Source: Pelagibacterium sp.
Lineage (GTDB): Bacteria > Pseudomonadota > Alphaproteobacteria > Rhizobiales > Devosiaceae
NCBI GenBank assembly: GCA_002723255.1
Contig: PBNW01000002.1
Span: forward strand, 1 to 64,000
Direction of reading: 5' to 3'
Length of the DNA stretch: 64,000 nucleotides
Shown: one piece after another, positions 44,487 to 54,016 of the stretch
Layout: the number at the start of each line of letters is the position of its first letter
Numbering within the stretch: position 1 is the stretch's first letter
The notes under the pieces: generated by a model
What the model was told of the DNA's origin: nothing
What the model saw: the letters and a program-made list of their open reading frames with translations, nothing else
Databases searched by the model: none
Translations under genes and position numbers: made by a program

Positions 44487-45789
44487 CATCGTTCTCCGGT
44501 TTGATCTTTGTGATTTTCGACTGGCGGTAGAGTTTACCGCGCACGAGCGCTTCACGGCCATATTTGTCGCGCACCTTGTCCATGGCCCGCTCCGCTGCCG
44601 CCTTGCGGGCGATTTCGGGTTCGATCAAGTCGACCGGATCGATGCCTGTGGCCACCTCAAGACCGGTAACACCGATGCCGAGCAGGCGAAAGGCCGTGCC
44701 GTCCACCTCACGGGCCAGAAGTTTCACGCCGGTTTCATAGAGCGTCGTGGCAAGCTGGGTTGGCAGCATGATGTGTTGCGCGCGGGTGCGGGATTTAAAT
44801 CCCGCGGTCTTGAGCTTGACGGTAACGGTATCGCCGACCAGTTGCTGCTTTTTGAGCCGTTCCGAGAGTCGCTCACACAATGAGAGCAGGGCGGTCGAAA
44901 GCGAGTCGAAATCGGCAAGATCGGTTAAAAAGGTCGTCTCCGTGCTCACCGATTTGGTTTCGCGGTCTATCGAGACGCGACGATAATCTTCACCGCGCGC
45001 CAGTTTGGCCAGGCGTGCGCCCATCTCACCATAGCGGCGCATGAGGTCTTCGGGCGCGCGCTGCTGGAGCTGGCCGATGGTGATCAGCCCGTCCTTGCGC
45101 AGCGTTTCGGCCATGACCTTGCCGACGCCGAAAATTACGGTGATCGGCTTTTCGGCCAGCAGCGATACGGTCTCGGCCTCGCCGATGATGGCAAAGCCGC
45201 GTGGCTTGTCGAGTTCCGAGGCGATCTTGGCGAGTAATTTGTTGTGGCTCAGCCCGATCGAGATGGTGACACCGATCTCGTCCTCAATTCGTTTGGCCAG
45301 CCGGGCCAGCGAGACCGCCGGTGCAGCCTTGTGCACCTTTTCGGTGCCGGACAGATCGAGAAACGCTTCATCGATGGAGAGCGGTTGGACCAGCGGGGTC
45401 AGTGAATCCATAAGCGTGCGAATCTGGCGGCTGACGCCGACATATTTGGCCATATCGGGCTTGATGATAACGGCTTGCGGGCACAGGCGCTTCGCCTGAA
45501 ACATCGGCATGGCCGATTTGATGCCACTCATGCGGGCAATATAACAGCATGTGGAGACCACGCCGCGCTGTCCACCGCCGATGATCAGCGGTTTGTCGAT
45601 CAGACTCGGATCGTCGCGCTTTTCGACCGAGGCATAGAAGGCGTCGCAATCGATATGGGCGATGGAAAGCGAGAAGAGCTCTGGGTGAGCCAGGATGCGC
45701 GGTGAGCCACATTTGGGGCACCTGGCCGGTGCCTTGGCACTCTCGCCTGTCGCAAAGCAATCGCGGCACAGATGTCCGCCGGCGGCCAT
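44461..45789 (-). CDS. dinB: DNA polymerase IV with N-terminal zinc-finger extension
   Basis: Error-prone Y-family polymerase for lesion bypass. Catalytic motifs AHIDCDAFYASVE and QPLSIDEAFLDLSG are intact in the palm, followed by helix-hairpin-helix and little-finger domains. Of 442 residues the first 40 (LCRDCFATGESAKAPARCPK and CG) form a CxxC-CxxC finger, found in alphaproteobacterial DinB but not in E. coli. It begins 5 nt after DUF3572. Confidence 0.93.
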   Translation of the reverse strand: MAAGGHLCRDCFATGESAKAPARCPKCGSPRILAHPELFSLSIAHIDCDAFYASVEKRDDPSLIDKPLIIGGGQRGVVSTCCYIARMSGIKSAMPMFQAKRLCPQAVIIKPDMAKYVGVSRQIRTLMDSLTPLVQPLSIDEAFLDLSGTEKVHKAAPAVSLARLAKRIEDEIGVTISIGLSHNKLLAKIASELDKPRGFAIIGEAETVSLLAEKPITVIFGVGKVMAETLRKDGLITIGQLQQRAPEDLMRRYGEMGARLAKLARGEDYRRVSIDRETKSVSTETTFLTDLADFDSLSTALLSLCERLSERLKKQQLVGDTVTVKLKTAGFKSRTRAQHIMLPTQLATTLYETGVKLLAREVDGTAFRLLGIGVTGLEVATGIDPVDLIEPEIARKAAAERAMDKVRDKYGREALVRGKLYRQSKITKIKPENDDDDRTETQ

Positions 45790-45793
45790 ACCA

Positions 45794-46069
45794 TCAACTC
45801 TGCGGGTTCAGGCCGTGCCAAAGACCCATGACGCGGTTTACGTCCAGACCGGCATTGGCACACATGGCCAGCAACAGGGATTCATTGCGTCCGAAATAGT
45901 CGACTAGGCCCTCGGCCAACGGGCGCGTGCCAACAGATTCCCGCAGGCGTTGCGGCGAAAAACCGGCCAGCGCCATGAAACGCTCAAGCTCGTTGACGTC
46001 AGCGGCGAGCCAGGTGAGGCAGGCATCGCCAACGGCCAGCAGTTCTTGTGTATCGACCCTATCGCGCAA
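45794..46069 (-). CDS. DUF3572-family protein
   Basis: A 91-residue all-helical protein; LLAVGDACLTWLAADVNELE and RFMALAGFSPQRLRESVG and LLLAMCANAGLDVNRVM match the DUF3572 family of alphaproteobacteria. Function unknown. The start is TTG 46069, since a TAA lies in frame 15 nt upstream and the next Met is inside the domain. It leads the dinB run and is divergent from divK. Confidence 0.85.
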   Translation of the reverse strand: MRDRVDTQELLAVGDACLTWLAADVNELERFMALAGFSPQRLRESVGTRPLAEGLVDYFGRNESLLLAMCANAGLDVNRVMGLWHGLNPQS

Positions 46070-46167
46070 AGCGTCAGACTCAGCTTATTTCTTGTTTCGT
46101 AACACATTGCTGTTAGCGCAAAGCAACGACAACTCAAAGCACCCTTGGCGGTGCCGGGCGAGGGTAG

Positions 46168-46542
46168 ATGGCCAAGACCGTCATGATCGTGGAAGACAAC
46201 GAGCTCAACATGAAGCTCTTTCACGACCTGCTCGAATCCCGTGGGTACCATACCGTCCAGACCCGCAATGGACTGGAAGCGCTCGATCTTGCGCGCGAGC
46301 ACCGTCCAGACCTGATCCTGATGGACATCCAACTGCCCGAAGTGTCGGGGCTGGTGGTCACCAAGTGGCTCAAGGAAGACGACGACCTCGCCCATATCCC
46401 GGTGATCGCGGTTACAGCCTTTGCCATGAAGGGCGACGAAGAGCGTATCCTTTCGGGGGGATGTGAGGGTTACATCTCAAAACCGATTTCGGTGCCTCAC
46501 TTTTTGGAAACGATTGAAAGCTATATTGGCAAGGCCGAATAG
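46168..46542 (+). CDS. divK: Single-domain response regulator DivK
   Basis: DivK is the phospho-switch that, via DivL, controls CckA-CtrA and cell asymmetry. The 124-residue receiver has [20 protein letters not shown], phospho-acceptor Asp in [26 protein letters not shown] and the Lys in [11 protein letters not shown]. It stands 42 nt upstream of pleD, the conserved pair. A GANTC site (46077-46081) lies upstream. Confidence 0.95.
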   Translation: MAKTVMIVEDNELNMKLFHDLLESRGYHTVQTRNGLEALDLAREHRPDLILMDIQLPEVSGLVVTKWLKEDDDLAHIPVIAVTAFAMKGDEERILSGGCEGYISKPISVPHFLETIESYIGKAE

Positions 46543-46584
46543 CCAGACAACCATTCTTCATTCAGGGCCGAAGGGACGCGCGCC

Positions 46585-47955
46585 GTGACTGCACGAGTGC
46601 TCATCGTTGATGACATTCCCACCAATGTGAAATTGCTCGAAGCGCGCCTGCTCGCCGAGTATTTCGAGGTGGTGACCGCGTCATCGGGCGCTCAGGCCAT
46701 CGAGATCTGCCGCAGCCAGGACATCGATATCGTCCTGATCGATGTTATGATGCCGGAAATGGACGGGTTCACCTGTTGCCAGATCCTCAAGCGCGACGCC
46801 GTGACGGCCCATATCCCCATCGTTATGATCACCGCGCTCGATCAGCCTTCCGACCGTGTGCGCGGTCTGGAGGCGGGGGCTGACGACTTTCTGACCAAGC
46901 CCGTCGATGACGTGCAATTGCTGGCGCGGGTCAAGAGCCTTGCCCGACTCAAGGGGCTGGGAGACGAGTTGCGGGCCCGCAGCCGCACCAGTCACGAACT
47001 GGCGCTCGAAGACACCGCGCGGACCGAGTTTGGCATTGCTGTCGATGCTGGCCGGATTCTGGTCATCGATACCGAGCGGGCACGGGCCGAACGCATCGAG
47101 GCTTATCTGCGCAATTCCCACAAGGTCACGATTCTGGTCGACCCCTCGGAGGCCGTGTTCCAGATGTCGGGCGGCGACTATGAACTGGCCATCGTCTCGA
47201 TGGCGCTCGAGGGCTTTGATCCGCTGCGCATCTGTTCGCAGATTCGCACTGTCGATCAGACCCGCTCGCTGCCCATTATCCTCGTTGCCGAGGACAAGGA
47301 TCGCCCGCAGGTGGTCAAGGCGCTCGATCTGGGGGTCAATGATTTCATCATGCGGCCCGTCGAGCGGCATGAGCTTTCGGCACGGGTCAAGACCCAGATC
47401 CGGCGCCAGCGCTATACGGTCGAGCTGCGTGAGAGCCTCAATTCGACAATGGCCATGGCGGTGATCGACGAGTTGACCGGGCTTTACAACCGGCGCTATT
47501 TCGAGCGGCATCTGGCCATGGTGCTCAACAAGGCCCAGGAGCAGGATCGCGACATGGCGGTAATGCTGCTCGATATCGACTATTTTAAGCCCGTCAACGA
47601 CACCTATGGCCATGATGCCGGCGATGTGGTGCTCAAGGAGTTAGCCACGCGGCTGCAGCGCAACATTCGCGGCGTCGATCTTGCCTGCCGGTTCGGCGGC
47701 GAGGAGTTCGTGGTGGTCATGCCCGATACCGACATGCGGGCCGCGCAGGGCGTTGCCGAACGGGTGCGCAGTGCCATTGCTGATGAAGAGTTCAAGGTGG
47801 GGGCCGCAAAGCCGCTCAACATCACGGTCAGCGCTGGACTGGCGTTGAACGATCAGGACGGCGATACACCGGAATCGGTCATCAAACGGGCCGATATCGC
47901 GCTCTATCGCGCCAAACGGGCCGGGCGCAATCGTGTGGTCCACGACGCCGCCTGA
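46585..47955 (+). CDS. pleD: Response regulator diguanylate cyclase PleD
   Basis: Makes c-di-GMP when phosphorylated, driving polar development. Order in 456 residues: REC1 with the phosphorylated Asp in IVLIDVMMPEMDGF, REC2 (about 155-270, lacking the usual phospho-Asp context), then GGDEF with LLDIDYFKPVNDTYGHDAGD and active GGEEF. The I-site RGVD lies five residues before GGEEF. GTG 46585 follows AAGGGAC. Confidence 0.95.
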   Translation: MTARVLIVDDIPTNVKLLEARLLAEYFEVVTASSGAQAIEICRSQDIDIVLIDVMMPEMDGFTCCQILKRDAVTAHIPIVMITALDQPSDRVRGLEAGADDFLTKPVDDVQLLARVKSLARLKGLGDELRARSRTSHELALEDTARTEFGIAVDAGRILVIDTERARAERIEAYLRNSHKVTILVDPSEAVFQMSGGDYELAIVSMALEGFDPLRICSQIRTVDQTRSLPIILVAEDKDRPQVVKALDLGVNDFIMRPVERHELSARVKTQIRRQRYTVELRESLNSTMAMAVIDELTGLYNRRYFERHLAMVLNKAQEQDRDMAVMLLDIDYFKPVNDTYGHDAGDVVLKELATRLQRNIRGVDLACRFGGEEFVVVMPDTDMRAAQGVAERVRSAIADEEFKVGAAKPLNITVSAGLALNDQDGDTPESVIKRADIALYRAKRAGRNRVVHDAA

Positions 47956-48025
47956 TCCTGGGCGGCCGGTAAGGTTAACACTTCATTATTAATGGTGAAG
48001 CCGGGGCCGGACGACCCCGGAATGC

Positions 48026-48054
48026 TTGGCGTTCGGGTCGGCTGGGAGTAGGTT
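48026..48054 (+). promoter_or_regulatory. Predicted promoter for the pleD-rpmG intergenic RNA
   Basis: TTGGCG (48026-48031), 17 nt, TAGGTT (48049-48054). Weak match, placed just before the structured region that ends at a terminator. Confidence 0.3.
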
Positions 48055-48059
48055 GCAGG

Positions 48060-48265
48060 CACTGAGAAGGACGCGCTTGCGCGATCCGGTTCAGTACAAA
48101 CCCCTACGGTTCTCAGGTCCGCCGCAACTCCTGATCCGTAGGGCGGCTGGCCCGGTATCGGACAAGAGTGGCCTCTTCGACAAACCGGACCGGGTCAGCC
48201 AACCCCGCCTCGCTCAGGATTTTCTGGTGCAAACAACAAAAACCCCGCTGCGTGGCGGGGTTTCT
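48060..48265 (+). ncRNA. Candidate structured non-coding RNA between pleD and rpmG
   Basis: In the 337-nt gap without a gene, three stems are predicted on the plus strand: CCCTACGG/CCGTAGGG (48102-48109 with 48136-48143) containing TCAGG/CCTGA; a 12-bp stem GGCTGGCCCGGT/ACCGGGTCAGCC (48145-48156 with 48189-48200, one G-U) containing AAGAG/CTCTT; and finally the GC-rich hairpin at 48240-48263 followed by TTTCTCTTGTT. A weak promoter precedes it. This layout fits a ~205-nt sRNA; family unknown to me. An upstream stem CCGGGG/CCCCGG (48001-48020) may end pleD. Confidence 0.4.
48228..48263 (-). terminator. rpmG terminator (works on minus strand, possibly both)
   Basis: Stem AAACCCCGC/GCGGGGTTT (48240-48263) with loop TGCGTG; on the minus strand it is followed by TTTTTGTTGTTTG, a good intrinsic terminator 30 nt after rpmG. 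Confidence 0.85.
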
Positions 48266-48292
48266 CTTGTTCGGCAGATGCGTTCGATCAAA

Positions 48293-48460
48293 CTATTTGA
48301 TCTTGGCTTCCTTGAATTCGACGTGCTTGCGAACAACCGGATCGTACTTGCGGAACGAGAGCTTTTCGGTCGCGGTGCGGGTGTTCTTCTTGGCAACGTA
48401 GTAAAAGCCGGTGTCGGCGGTCGAAACCAGCTTGATCTTGATCGTGTTGGACTTTGCCAT
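48293..48460 (-). CDS. rpmG: 50S ribosomal protein L33
   Basis: A 55-residue L33 ([40 protein letters not shown], ending [11 protein letters not shown]). It lacks the CxxC pairs, so it is the zinc-independent type. ATG 48460 has a GGCTACCGCG leader without a strong ribosome site. Confidence 0.95.
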   Translation of the reverse strand: MAKSNTIKIKLVSTADTGFYYVAKKNTRTATEKLSFRKYDPVVRKHVEFKEAKIK

Positions 48461-48562
48461 CGCGGTAGCCTTTGAAACAAACAGGCCGCGCGACGGATTT
48501 GCGCACGGCTCGGGAAATGAGTTGGGCGCAAACTATGCATTTCGCGCCAAAAGTCAAGCGGA

Positions 48563-48991
48563 TCAACTCCGCCCGTCATCCTCGAAATCATCATGAGCGC
48601 CCACCGGATCAAAGCCGTGCATGTAGCGCGCCCATTGCAGGCCCACGACCGCGCCCTTGGTGACGGGCAGCAGGAGGAGCGAAGAGAGGATGATGAGTGG
48701 AATCATCACCCACAGATAGGTCAGGGGATGAAGCGGGGTCGAGCTCATCTCCATGTGCAGAACGGCGCCGACGGCCAGATGGCCGACGATGGTAATCACG
48801 ATATAGGGCGGCGCATCGTCGGCGCGGTGGTGAAAAAACTCGGTGCCGCAGACATCGCACTGATCTGCGACCTTGAGGTAGCTCGAAAACAGCTTTCCCT
48901 GCCCGCAATTGGGGCAGCGGCATTTCATGCCATTGAGCATGGCTGGCCAAGTGGGCCGGGCCGGGCGCAATGTCAGATCGGTATATGGCAT
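48563..48991 (-). CDS. DUF983 zinc-ribbon membrane protein
   Basis: A 142-residue protein with a zinc ribbon (CRCPNCGQGKLF and CDVCGTEFF), then two transmembrane helices (PYIVITIVGHLAVGAVLHM and LTYLWVMIPLIILSSLLLLP) and a short acidic end. Typical DUF983, common in alphaproteobacteria, function unknown. It lies 3 nt after rnr on the same strand, so translationally close to it. Confidence 0.9.
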   Translation of the reverse strand: MPYTDLTLRPARPTWPAMLNGMKCRCPNCGQGKLFSSYLKVADQCDVCGTEFFHHRADDAPPYIVITIVGHLAVGAVLHMEMSSTPLHPLTYLWVMIPLIILSSLLLLPVTKGAVVGLQWARYMHGFDPVGAHDDFEDDGRS

Positions 48992-48994
48992 CGG

Positions 48995-51289
48995 CTATCT
49001 CCTCGCGCGGTGTCCGCGCGGTGTCGGCTTGCCCTTGCGGTCTCTGCGGCCGCGTGTCGGGCCGGGTGGCTTGACCCGTTCACCTTCAGATAGAACTTCA
49101 AACCGCAGCGCGCCAGACATGGGCGCTGCTTCAAGCAGTCGCACCTCGACGCGGTCGCCGATTCGGAACCGCTCGCCGGTGCGTTCACCGATCAGGGCCT
49201 GCTGGTCCTCGAAATGGCGGAAATAATCCTGGCCGAGTGAGGAAACAGGGACGAAACCATCGGCGCCGGTCTCATCGAGCCGGACGAACACGCCCGCGCC
49301 GACAAGGCCGGCGATTTTGCCGGTGAACCGGGCGCCGATATGGGCGGCCAGATATTGCGCCAGAAGACGGTCGGACGTTTCGCGCTCGGCAACCATTGCG
49401 CGGCGCTCGGTGGCCGAAATGTGCTCGCCAATCGAGCCCAGCCGCTGTTCCTCGGCCACACTCAGCCCATCATCGCCAAGATCGAGCGCCCGGATCAGGG
49501 CGCGATGGACGATCAGATCCGCATAGCGGCGGATGGGCGAGGTGAAATGGGCGTAGCGGTCGAGGTTGAGGCCGTAATGGCCATAATTGCCCGGCGCATA
49601 TTCCGCCTGCGCCTGGCTGCGCAGCACCATTTCGTTGACCTGCTGGCTCTTGCCGGCCTTGTCGGCACGGTAAAGGATCTGGTTGAAATCTTTCGGCCTT
49701 AGCGCTTCGCTGCGCGGCACAGGCAGGTCGAGCGATTTCAGGAACTCGCCAAGCGTCACGATCTTTTCCCGGCTCGGCGCATCGTGGACACGATAGAGCA
49801 GGCCGAGTTTGTGTTTTTCCAGCGTCTCTGCGGCGCAGACGTTGGACAGGATCATCATCTCTTCGATGAGCTTGTGGGCATCGAGCCGCTCGGGAACATA
49901 GACGCCCTCGACCATGCCATTGGCGTCGAGCCGGATGCGGCGCTCGGGCAGGTCGAGCGCCAGCGGACCACGCCGGTCGCGGGCTTTCGAAAGGGCCTCG
50001 TAAGCCGCCCAGAGGGGTTTGAGGATCGGTTCGAGCAATGGCCCGGTCACATCATCGGGCTGGCCGTCTATGGCCGCCTGGGCCTGCTGGTAGCTGAGCT
50101 TGGCCGCCGAGCGCATCATCACCCGATGGAAGGAATGGCTCTTTTTGTTGCCTTCGGCGTCGATCACGATGCGCAGCGCCATGGAGGCGCGATTTTCACC
50201 TTCGCGCAGCGAACACAGATCGTTTGAAATACGCTCGGGCAGCATGGGCACGACCCGGTCGGGGAAATAGACCGAATTGCCACGCAGGAACGCCTCGCGG
50301 TCCATGGTCGAGCCCGACTTCACATAATAGGAAACATCGGCGATCCCCACGCGGATTATGAAGCCGCCGGCATTGTTGGGGTCGGTATCGGGTTCGGCGT
50401 GAACGGCGTCGTCATGGTCCTTGGCATCGGCAGGGTCGATGGTGACCAGCGGGATGTCGCGCCAGTCCTCGCGGTCCTTGAGCGGTGCTTCCTGAGCCTC
50501 TTCGGATTCCTTGAGGACGGAGGCGGGGAACCGATAAGGAATATCGAGCGAATGGAGGGCGATCAGGCTGACTGCGCCCTCAGACTGCGGGTTACCCACA
50601 ACGCTGACCACCTTGGCGCGCGGGATCATCATCCGGCCCGAAACGGTCACCTCGACCTCGACCAGATCGCCGTCTTTGGCGTCACCGAGATCGCCGGCGG
50701 AAATCCGCATTTCGCGGGCCTTGCGCTCGATAGGCACCAGCCGGGCGCCGTCGTCGTCCATGCGCACGATGCCCAGATCGGCCTTGCGGGGCTTGTCGAG
50801 CACCTTCATGGGCCGGGCGGTGTAGGTCGGCACGGTGCCGCCATCGCGCTGGATGCGGGCAAGAATTCGGTCGCCGGGGCCGGGGACGACGCGGGCATCC
50901 TTGCTCACCGACACCGCCACGCGGGGCTTTTCGCCCTCGTCTTCGTCCCATTTGGCGGGGAAGGCGTGAAGATTGTCAGGATCGGCATCGGCGGGAATGT
51001 CGAGCACGGTCACTGCAGGCAATTCACCCACGGGACGCAATTCCTTGCGCTTGCGGGCCAGAAGGCCCTCTTTTTCCATGTCGCGCAGCAGCACCTTGAG
51101 CGGCACGCGGTCGTCGCCCTTGATGTTGAAATGCCGGGCGATCTCGCGCTTGGAATTGATCTCGGGGAAATCGGCAATCGCTTCGAGAATCTGTTCGCGG
51201 GTCGGCAATTGACCGGGTGTAAAGCTGGCCGAACGCCGGCCCTTACGCGGAGCAGGGGCCGAAGGGGTTTGTCCTGTACGTTTGGCCAT
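48995..51289 (-). CDS. rnr: Ribonuclease R
   Basis: A processive 3'-5' exoribonuclease that degrades structured RNA. Order: N-terminal HTH (LPTREQILEAIADFPEINSK), two cold-shock domains, RNB catalytic domain with VTIDPADAKDHDDAVHAEPD (four Asp metal ligands), and an S1 domain (FTGKIAGLVGAGVFVRLDET). 764 residues, usual length; Arg/Gly-rich basic tail. It lies 9 nt after topA. Confidence 0.96.
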   Translation of the reverse strand: MAKRTGQTPSAPAPRKGRRSASFTPGQLPTREQILEAIADFPEINSKREIARHFNIKGDDRVPLKVLLRDMEKEGLLARKRKELRPVGELPAVTVLDIPADADPDNLHAFPAKWDEDEGEKPRVAVSVSKDARVVPGPGDRILARIQRDGGTVPTYTARPMKVLDKPRKADLGIVRMDDDGARLVPIERKAREMRISAGDLGDAKDGDLVEVEVTVSGRMMIPRAKVVSVVGNPQSEGAVSLIALHSLDIPYRFPASVLKESEEAQEAPLKDREDWRDIPLVTIDPADAKDHDDAVHAEPDTDPNNAGGFIIRVGIADVSYYVKSGSTMDREAFLRGNSVYFPDRVVPMLPERISNDLCSLREGENRASMALRIVIDAEGNKKSHSFHRVMMRSAAKLSYQQAQAAIDGQPDDVTGPLLEPILKPLWAAYEALSKARDRRGPLALDLPERRIRLDANGMVEGVYVPERLDAHKLIEEMMILSNVCAAETLEKHKLGLLYRVHDAPSREKIVTLGEFLKSLDLPVPRSEALRPKDFNQILYRADKAGKSQQVNEMVLRSQAQAEYAPGNYGHYGLNLDRYAHFTSPIRRYADLIVHRALIRALDLGDDGLSVAEEQRLGSIGEHISATERRAMVAERETSDRLLAQYLAAHIGARFTGKIAGLVGAGVFVRLDETGADGFVPVSSLGQDYFRHFEDQQALIGERTGERFRIGDRVEVRLLEAAPMSGALRFEVLSEGERVKPPGPTRGRRDRKGKPTPRGHRARR

Positions 51290-51298
51290 TTCTATCCT

Positions 51299-53893
51299 TT
51301 AGGCCTCGGCCTTCTTCTTGGCTGCGGGCTTTTTGGTTGCCGTCTTCTTTGCCGCCGGCTTTTTCGCGGCCGGCTTTTTTGCTGCTGCTTTGGGCTTGGC
51401 TTTCGCCTTACCCTTCGAACCGCCCTTGGCGGCGATCAGTTCCAGGGCTTTTTCAAGCGTCACGGCTTCGGGGGCCAGATCCTTGGGCAGGGTGGCGTTG
51501 ACCTTGCCCTGATTGACATAAGGGCCGTAGCGGCCCGCGCGAACCGTGATCGGACCGTCGTCATGCTCGAAGGTCTGGATCGCCGCCACCGCGGCCCCAC
51601 GTCCTCCGCGCCCGCCGCCGGCCCGCTTCTGGGCGATCAGGTCAACGGCGCGGTTGAGCCCGACTGTGAAAACTTCTTCCACATCAGGGAGATTGGCATA
51701 TGTCTTCTCGTGCAACACGAAGGGGCCGTAACGCCCGATCCCGGCGGTGATCGGCTTGCTGTCTTCGGGATGCAGGCCGACTTCGCGCGGTAGGGAGAGC
51801 AGTTTCAATGCCTTTTCCAGATCCATGGCACCGACATCCCAGCCCTTGGGGATCGATGAGCGCTTGGCATCCTTGGCGTCTTCGCCAAGCTGCACATAGG
51901 GGCCGAACCGACCGGTTTTGAGGTAAATTTCCGATCCCGTTTCCGGATCCGCGCCCAGAACGCCATCGCCCTGTGCGGCTTCGGACGCCTGTCCGGTGGC
52001 GCTTTCGGCAAGCTGCTGGGTATGGCGGCATTCGGGATAGTTCGAGCAGCCGATAAAGGCGCCGTACTTGCCCAGTTTCAGCGAAAGCTGGCCGGTCCCG
52101 CAGGTCGGGCACAGCCGCGGGTCGGTCCCATCGGGCTTTTCGGGGAAGATATGGTGTCCCAGAAGGTCGTTGAGCGCATCGAGGACTTCGGAAACCCGCA
52201 GATCCTTGATCTCGTCGGCCTGATGGGAAAAATCCTTCCAGAAACGCCGCAGCACTTCCTTGTAGTCGATCCGTCCGGCCGAAATCTCGTCGAGCTCTTC
52301 TTCGAGACCGGCGGTAAAGCCGTATTCGACATATTTGGTGAAAAAGCTCTGCAGGAATGCCGTCACCAGCCGTCCGCGATCCTCGGGCATGATGGCGCGT
52401 TTTTCAAGCTTGATATAATCGCGATCCTGGAGCGTCTTGAGCGTTGCCGCATAGGTCGAAGGCCGGCCGATCCCCAGCTCTTCCATCTTCTTGATGAGGC
52501 TCGCTTCAGTATAGCGGGCAGGGGGCTGGGTGAAATGCTGTTCGATCTCGACGTTTTCGAGCGCCGGGGTGTCGCCGACATCGAGCGCGGGCAGATCCTT
52601 GCCGTCCTCATCGTCCTCGTCGGTCTTTTCCACGCCATAGACGCCGAGAAAGCCCGGGAAGGTCACGACCGAACCCGTAGCACGCAGGGTAATGGCGCGG
52701 CCCGCGGCAATGACGTCGATATCGGCCGTGGTGCGTTCGATTTCGGCCGAGCGCATCTGGCTGGCCAGCGCGCGGCGCCAGATCAGCTGGTAGATCTTGT
52801 GCTGGTCGGGGTCGAGATTGCGCAGCGTATCGGGGTGCTTGCCCAAATCGGTGGGGCGGATCGCCTCGTGCGCTTCCTGGGCGTTTTTGGCCTTGGTCTG
52901 ATAGAGGCGCGGCTTTTCGGGCACGTACTCGGTGCCGAATTCCTTGCCGATCACCCGGCGCGCAGCTTCGATGGCCTCGGGCGCCATCTGCACCGCGTCG
53001 GTGCGCATATAGGTGATCAGCCCGTCCTCATAGAGGCGCTGGGCAATCTGCATGGTGCGCGAAGGCGACAGCGACAGCCGCGAGGAGGCGTCTTGCTGCA
53101 GCGTGGATGTTGTGAACGGCGCGTACGGATTGCGCTTGGTCGGCTTCTTGTCGACGCTGGCAACCTTGAAATTGCCCTTCTCGATGGCCGTTTTAAGCCC
53201 CTCGGCATCCTCGCCGGTCTTGACGGCCAGCTTGTCGGTCTTGTCGCCATCGACCGAATACAGCCGCGTCGCAAAGCTCTTGCCGGACTGGTTGAGAGTC
53301 GGAATGACGCTCCAGTATTCCTGGGGCTTGAAGCGCTCGATCTCTTCCTCGCGCTCGGTGACCAGACGCAGGGCGACCGATTGCACGCGACCTGCCGAGC
53401 GTGAGCCGGGCAGTTTGCGCCACAGGATTGGCGAGAGCGTGAACCCCACCAGATAATCGAGCGCCCGGCGGGCCAGATAGGCGTCGACCAGAGGCGCATC
53501 GATATCGCGCGGATGCTGCATGGCGGTGGTCACGGCATCCTTGGTGATGGCGTTGAACACCACGCGCTTGACCGGCATGTCGGCCTTGATGGCCTTTTTC
53601 GCCTTGAGCGCATCGAGCAGGTGCCAGGAAATGGCTTCGCCTTCACGATCCGGGTCAGTTGCCAGAATCAACTCGTCGGCGCCCTTGAGGGCGCGGGTGA
53701 TGTCGGCAAGGCGTTTTTTGGAGTTGGAATCGACTTCCCAACTCATGGCGAAATCGTCGTCGGGCCGCACCGATCCGTCCTTGGCGGGCAGGTCGCGCAC
53801 ATGGCCAAAGCTGGCCAGAACCTCGAAGTCCTTGCCCAGATATTTGTTGATGGTCTTTGCCTTGGCCGGGCTTTCGACGATGACGACTTTCAT
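51299..53893 (-). CDS. topA: DNA topoisomerase I
   Basis: Type IA enzyme relaxing negative supercoils. Toprim domain MKVVIVESPAKAKTINKYLG; active Tyr in YEDGLITYMRTDAVQM; one zinc finger CPTCGTGQLSLKLGKYGAFI with later CSNYPEC; then Topo-C repeats (GRFGPYVQLGED, GRYGPFVLHEKTYANLPD, GRYGPYVNQGKVNATLP) and a Lys/Ala-rich tail with repeated PAAKK. ATG 53893 gives 864 residues; a longer ORF adds 25 non-topoisomerase residues. Confidence 0.96.
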   Translation of the reverse strand: MKVVIVESPAKAKTINKYLGKDFEVLASFGHVRDLPAKDGSVRPDDDFAMSWEVDSNSKKRLADITRALKGADELILATDPDREGEAISWHLLDALKAKKAIKADMPVKRVVFNAITKDAVTTAMQHPRDIDAPLVDAYLARRALDYLVGFTLSPILWRKLPGSRSAGRVQSVALRLVTEREEEIERFKPQEYWSVIPTLNQSGKSFATRLYSVDGDKTDKLAVKTGEDAEGLKTAIEKGNFKVASVDKKPTKRNPYAPFTTSTLQQDASSRLSLSPSRTMQIAQRLYEDGLITYMRTDAVQMAPEAIEAARRVIGKEFGTEYVPEKPRLYQTKAKNAQEAHEAIRPTDLGKHPDTLRNLDPDQHKIYQLIWRRALASQMRSAEIERTTADIDVIAAGRAITLRATGSVVTFPGFLGVYGVEKTDEDDEDGKDLPALDVGDTPALENVEIEQHFTQPPARYTEASLIKKMEELGIGRPSTYAATLKTLQDRDYIKLEKRAIMPEDRGRLVTAFLQSFFTKYVEYGFTAGLEEELDEISAGRIDYKEVLRRFWKDFSHQADEIKDLRVSEVLDALNDLLGHHIFPEKPDGTDPRLCPTCGTGQLSLKLGKYGAFIGCSNYPECRHTQQLAESATGQASEAAQGDGVLGADPETGSEIYLKTGRFGPYVQLGEDAKDAKRSSIPKGWDVGAMDLEKALKLLSLPREVGLHPEDSKPITAGIGRYGPFVLHEKTYANLPDVEEVFTVGLNRAVDLIAQKRAGGGRGGRGAAVAAIQTFEHDDGPITVRAGRYGPYVNQGKVNATLPKDLAPEAVTLEKALELIAAKGGSKGKAKAKPKAAAKKPAAKKPAAKKTATKKPAAKKKAEA

Positions 53894-54016
53894 GCCTGTG
53901 ACGGCTCCGCGAATAAGAGAGAATTGCCTTGAAGGGATGGAGATAGGGCGGAAGACACCCGCCCACAAGGTCCGCGCAAAATGGTGAAAGCGTTCGCTTC
54001 TGTCAATTGCGCGCGG

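Noticed and set aside
48026-48475. 149-codon plus-strand ORF after pleD
   Set aside because: Its second half is the mirror of rpmG and its first half is the hairpin region; no family resemblance.
50399-51793. 464-codon plus-strand ORF over rnr and the end of topA
   Set aside because: Crosses two genes with full motifs on the minus strand; no homology-like content.
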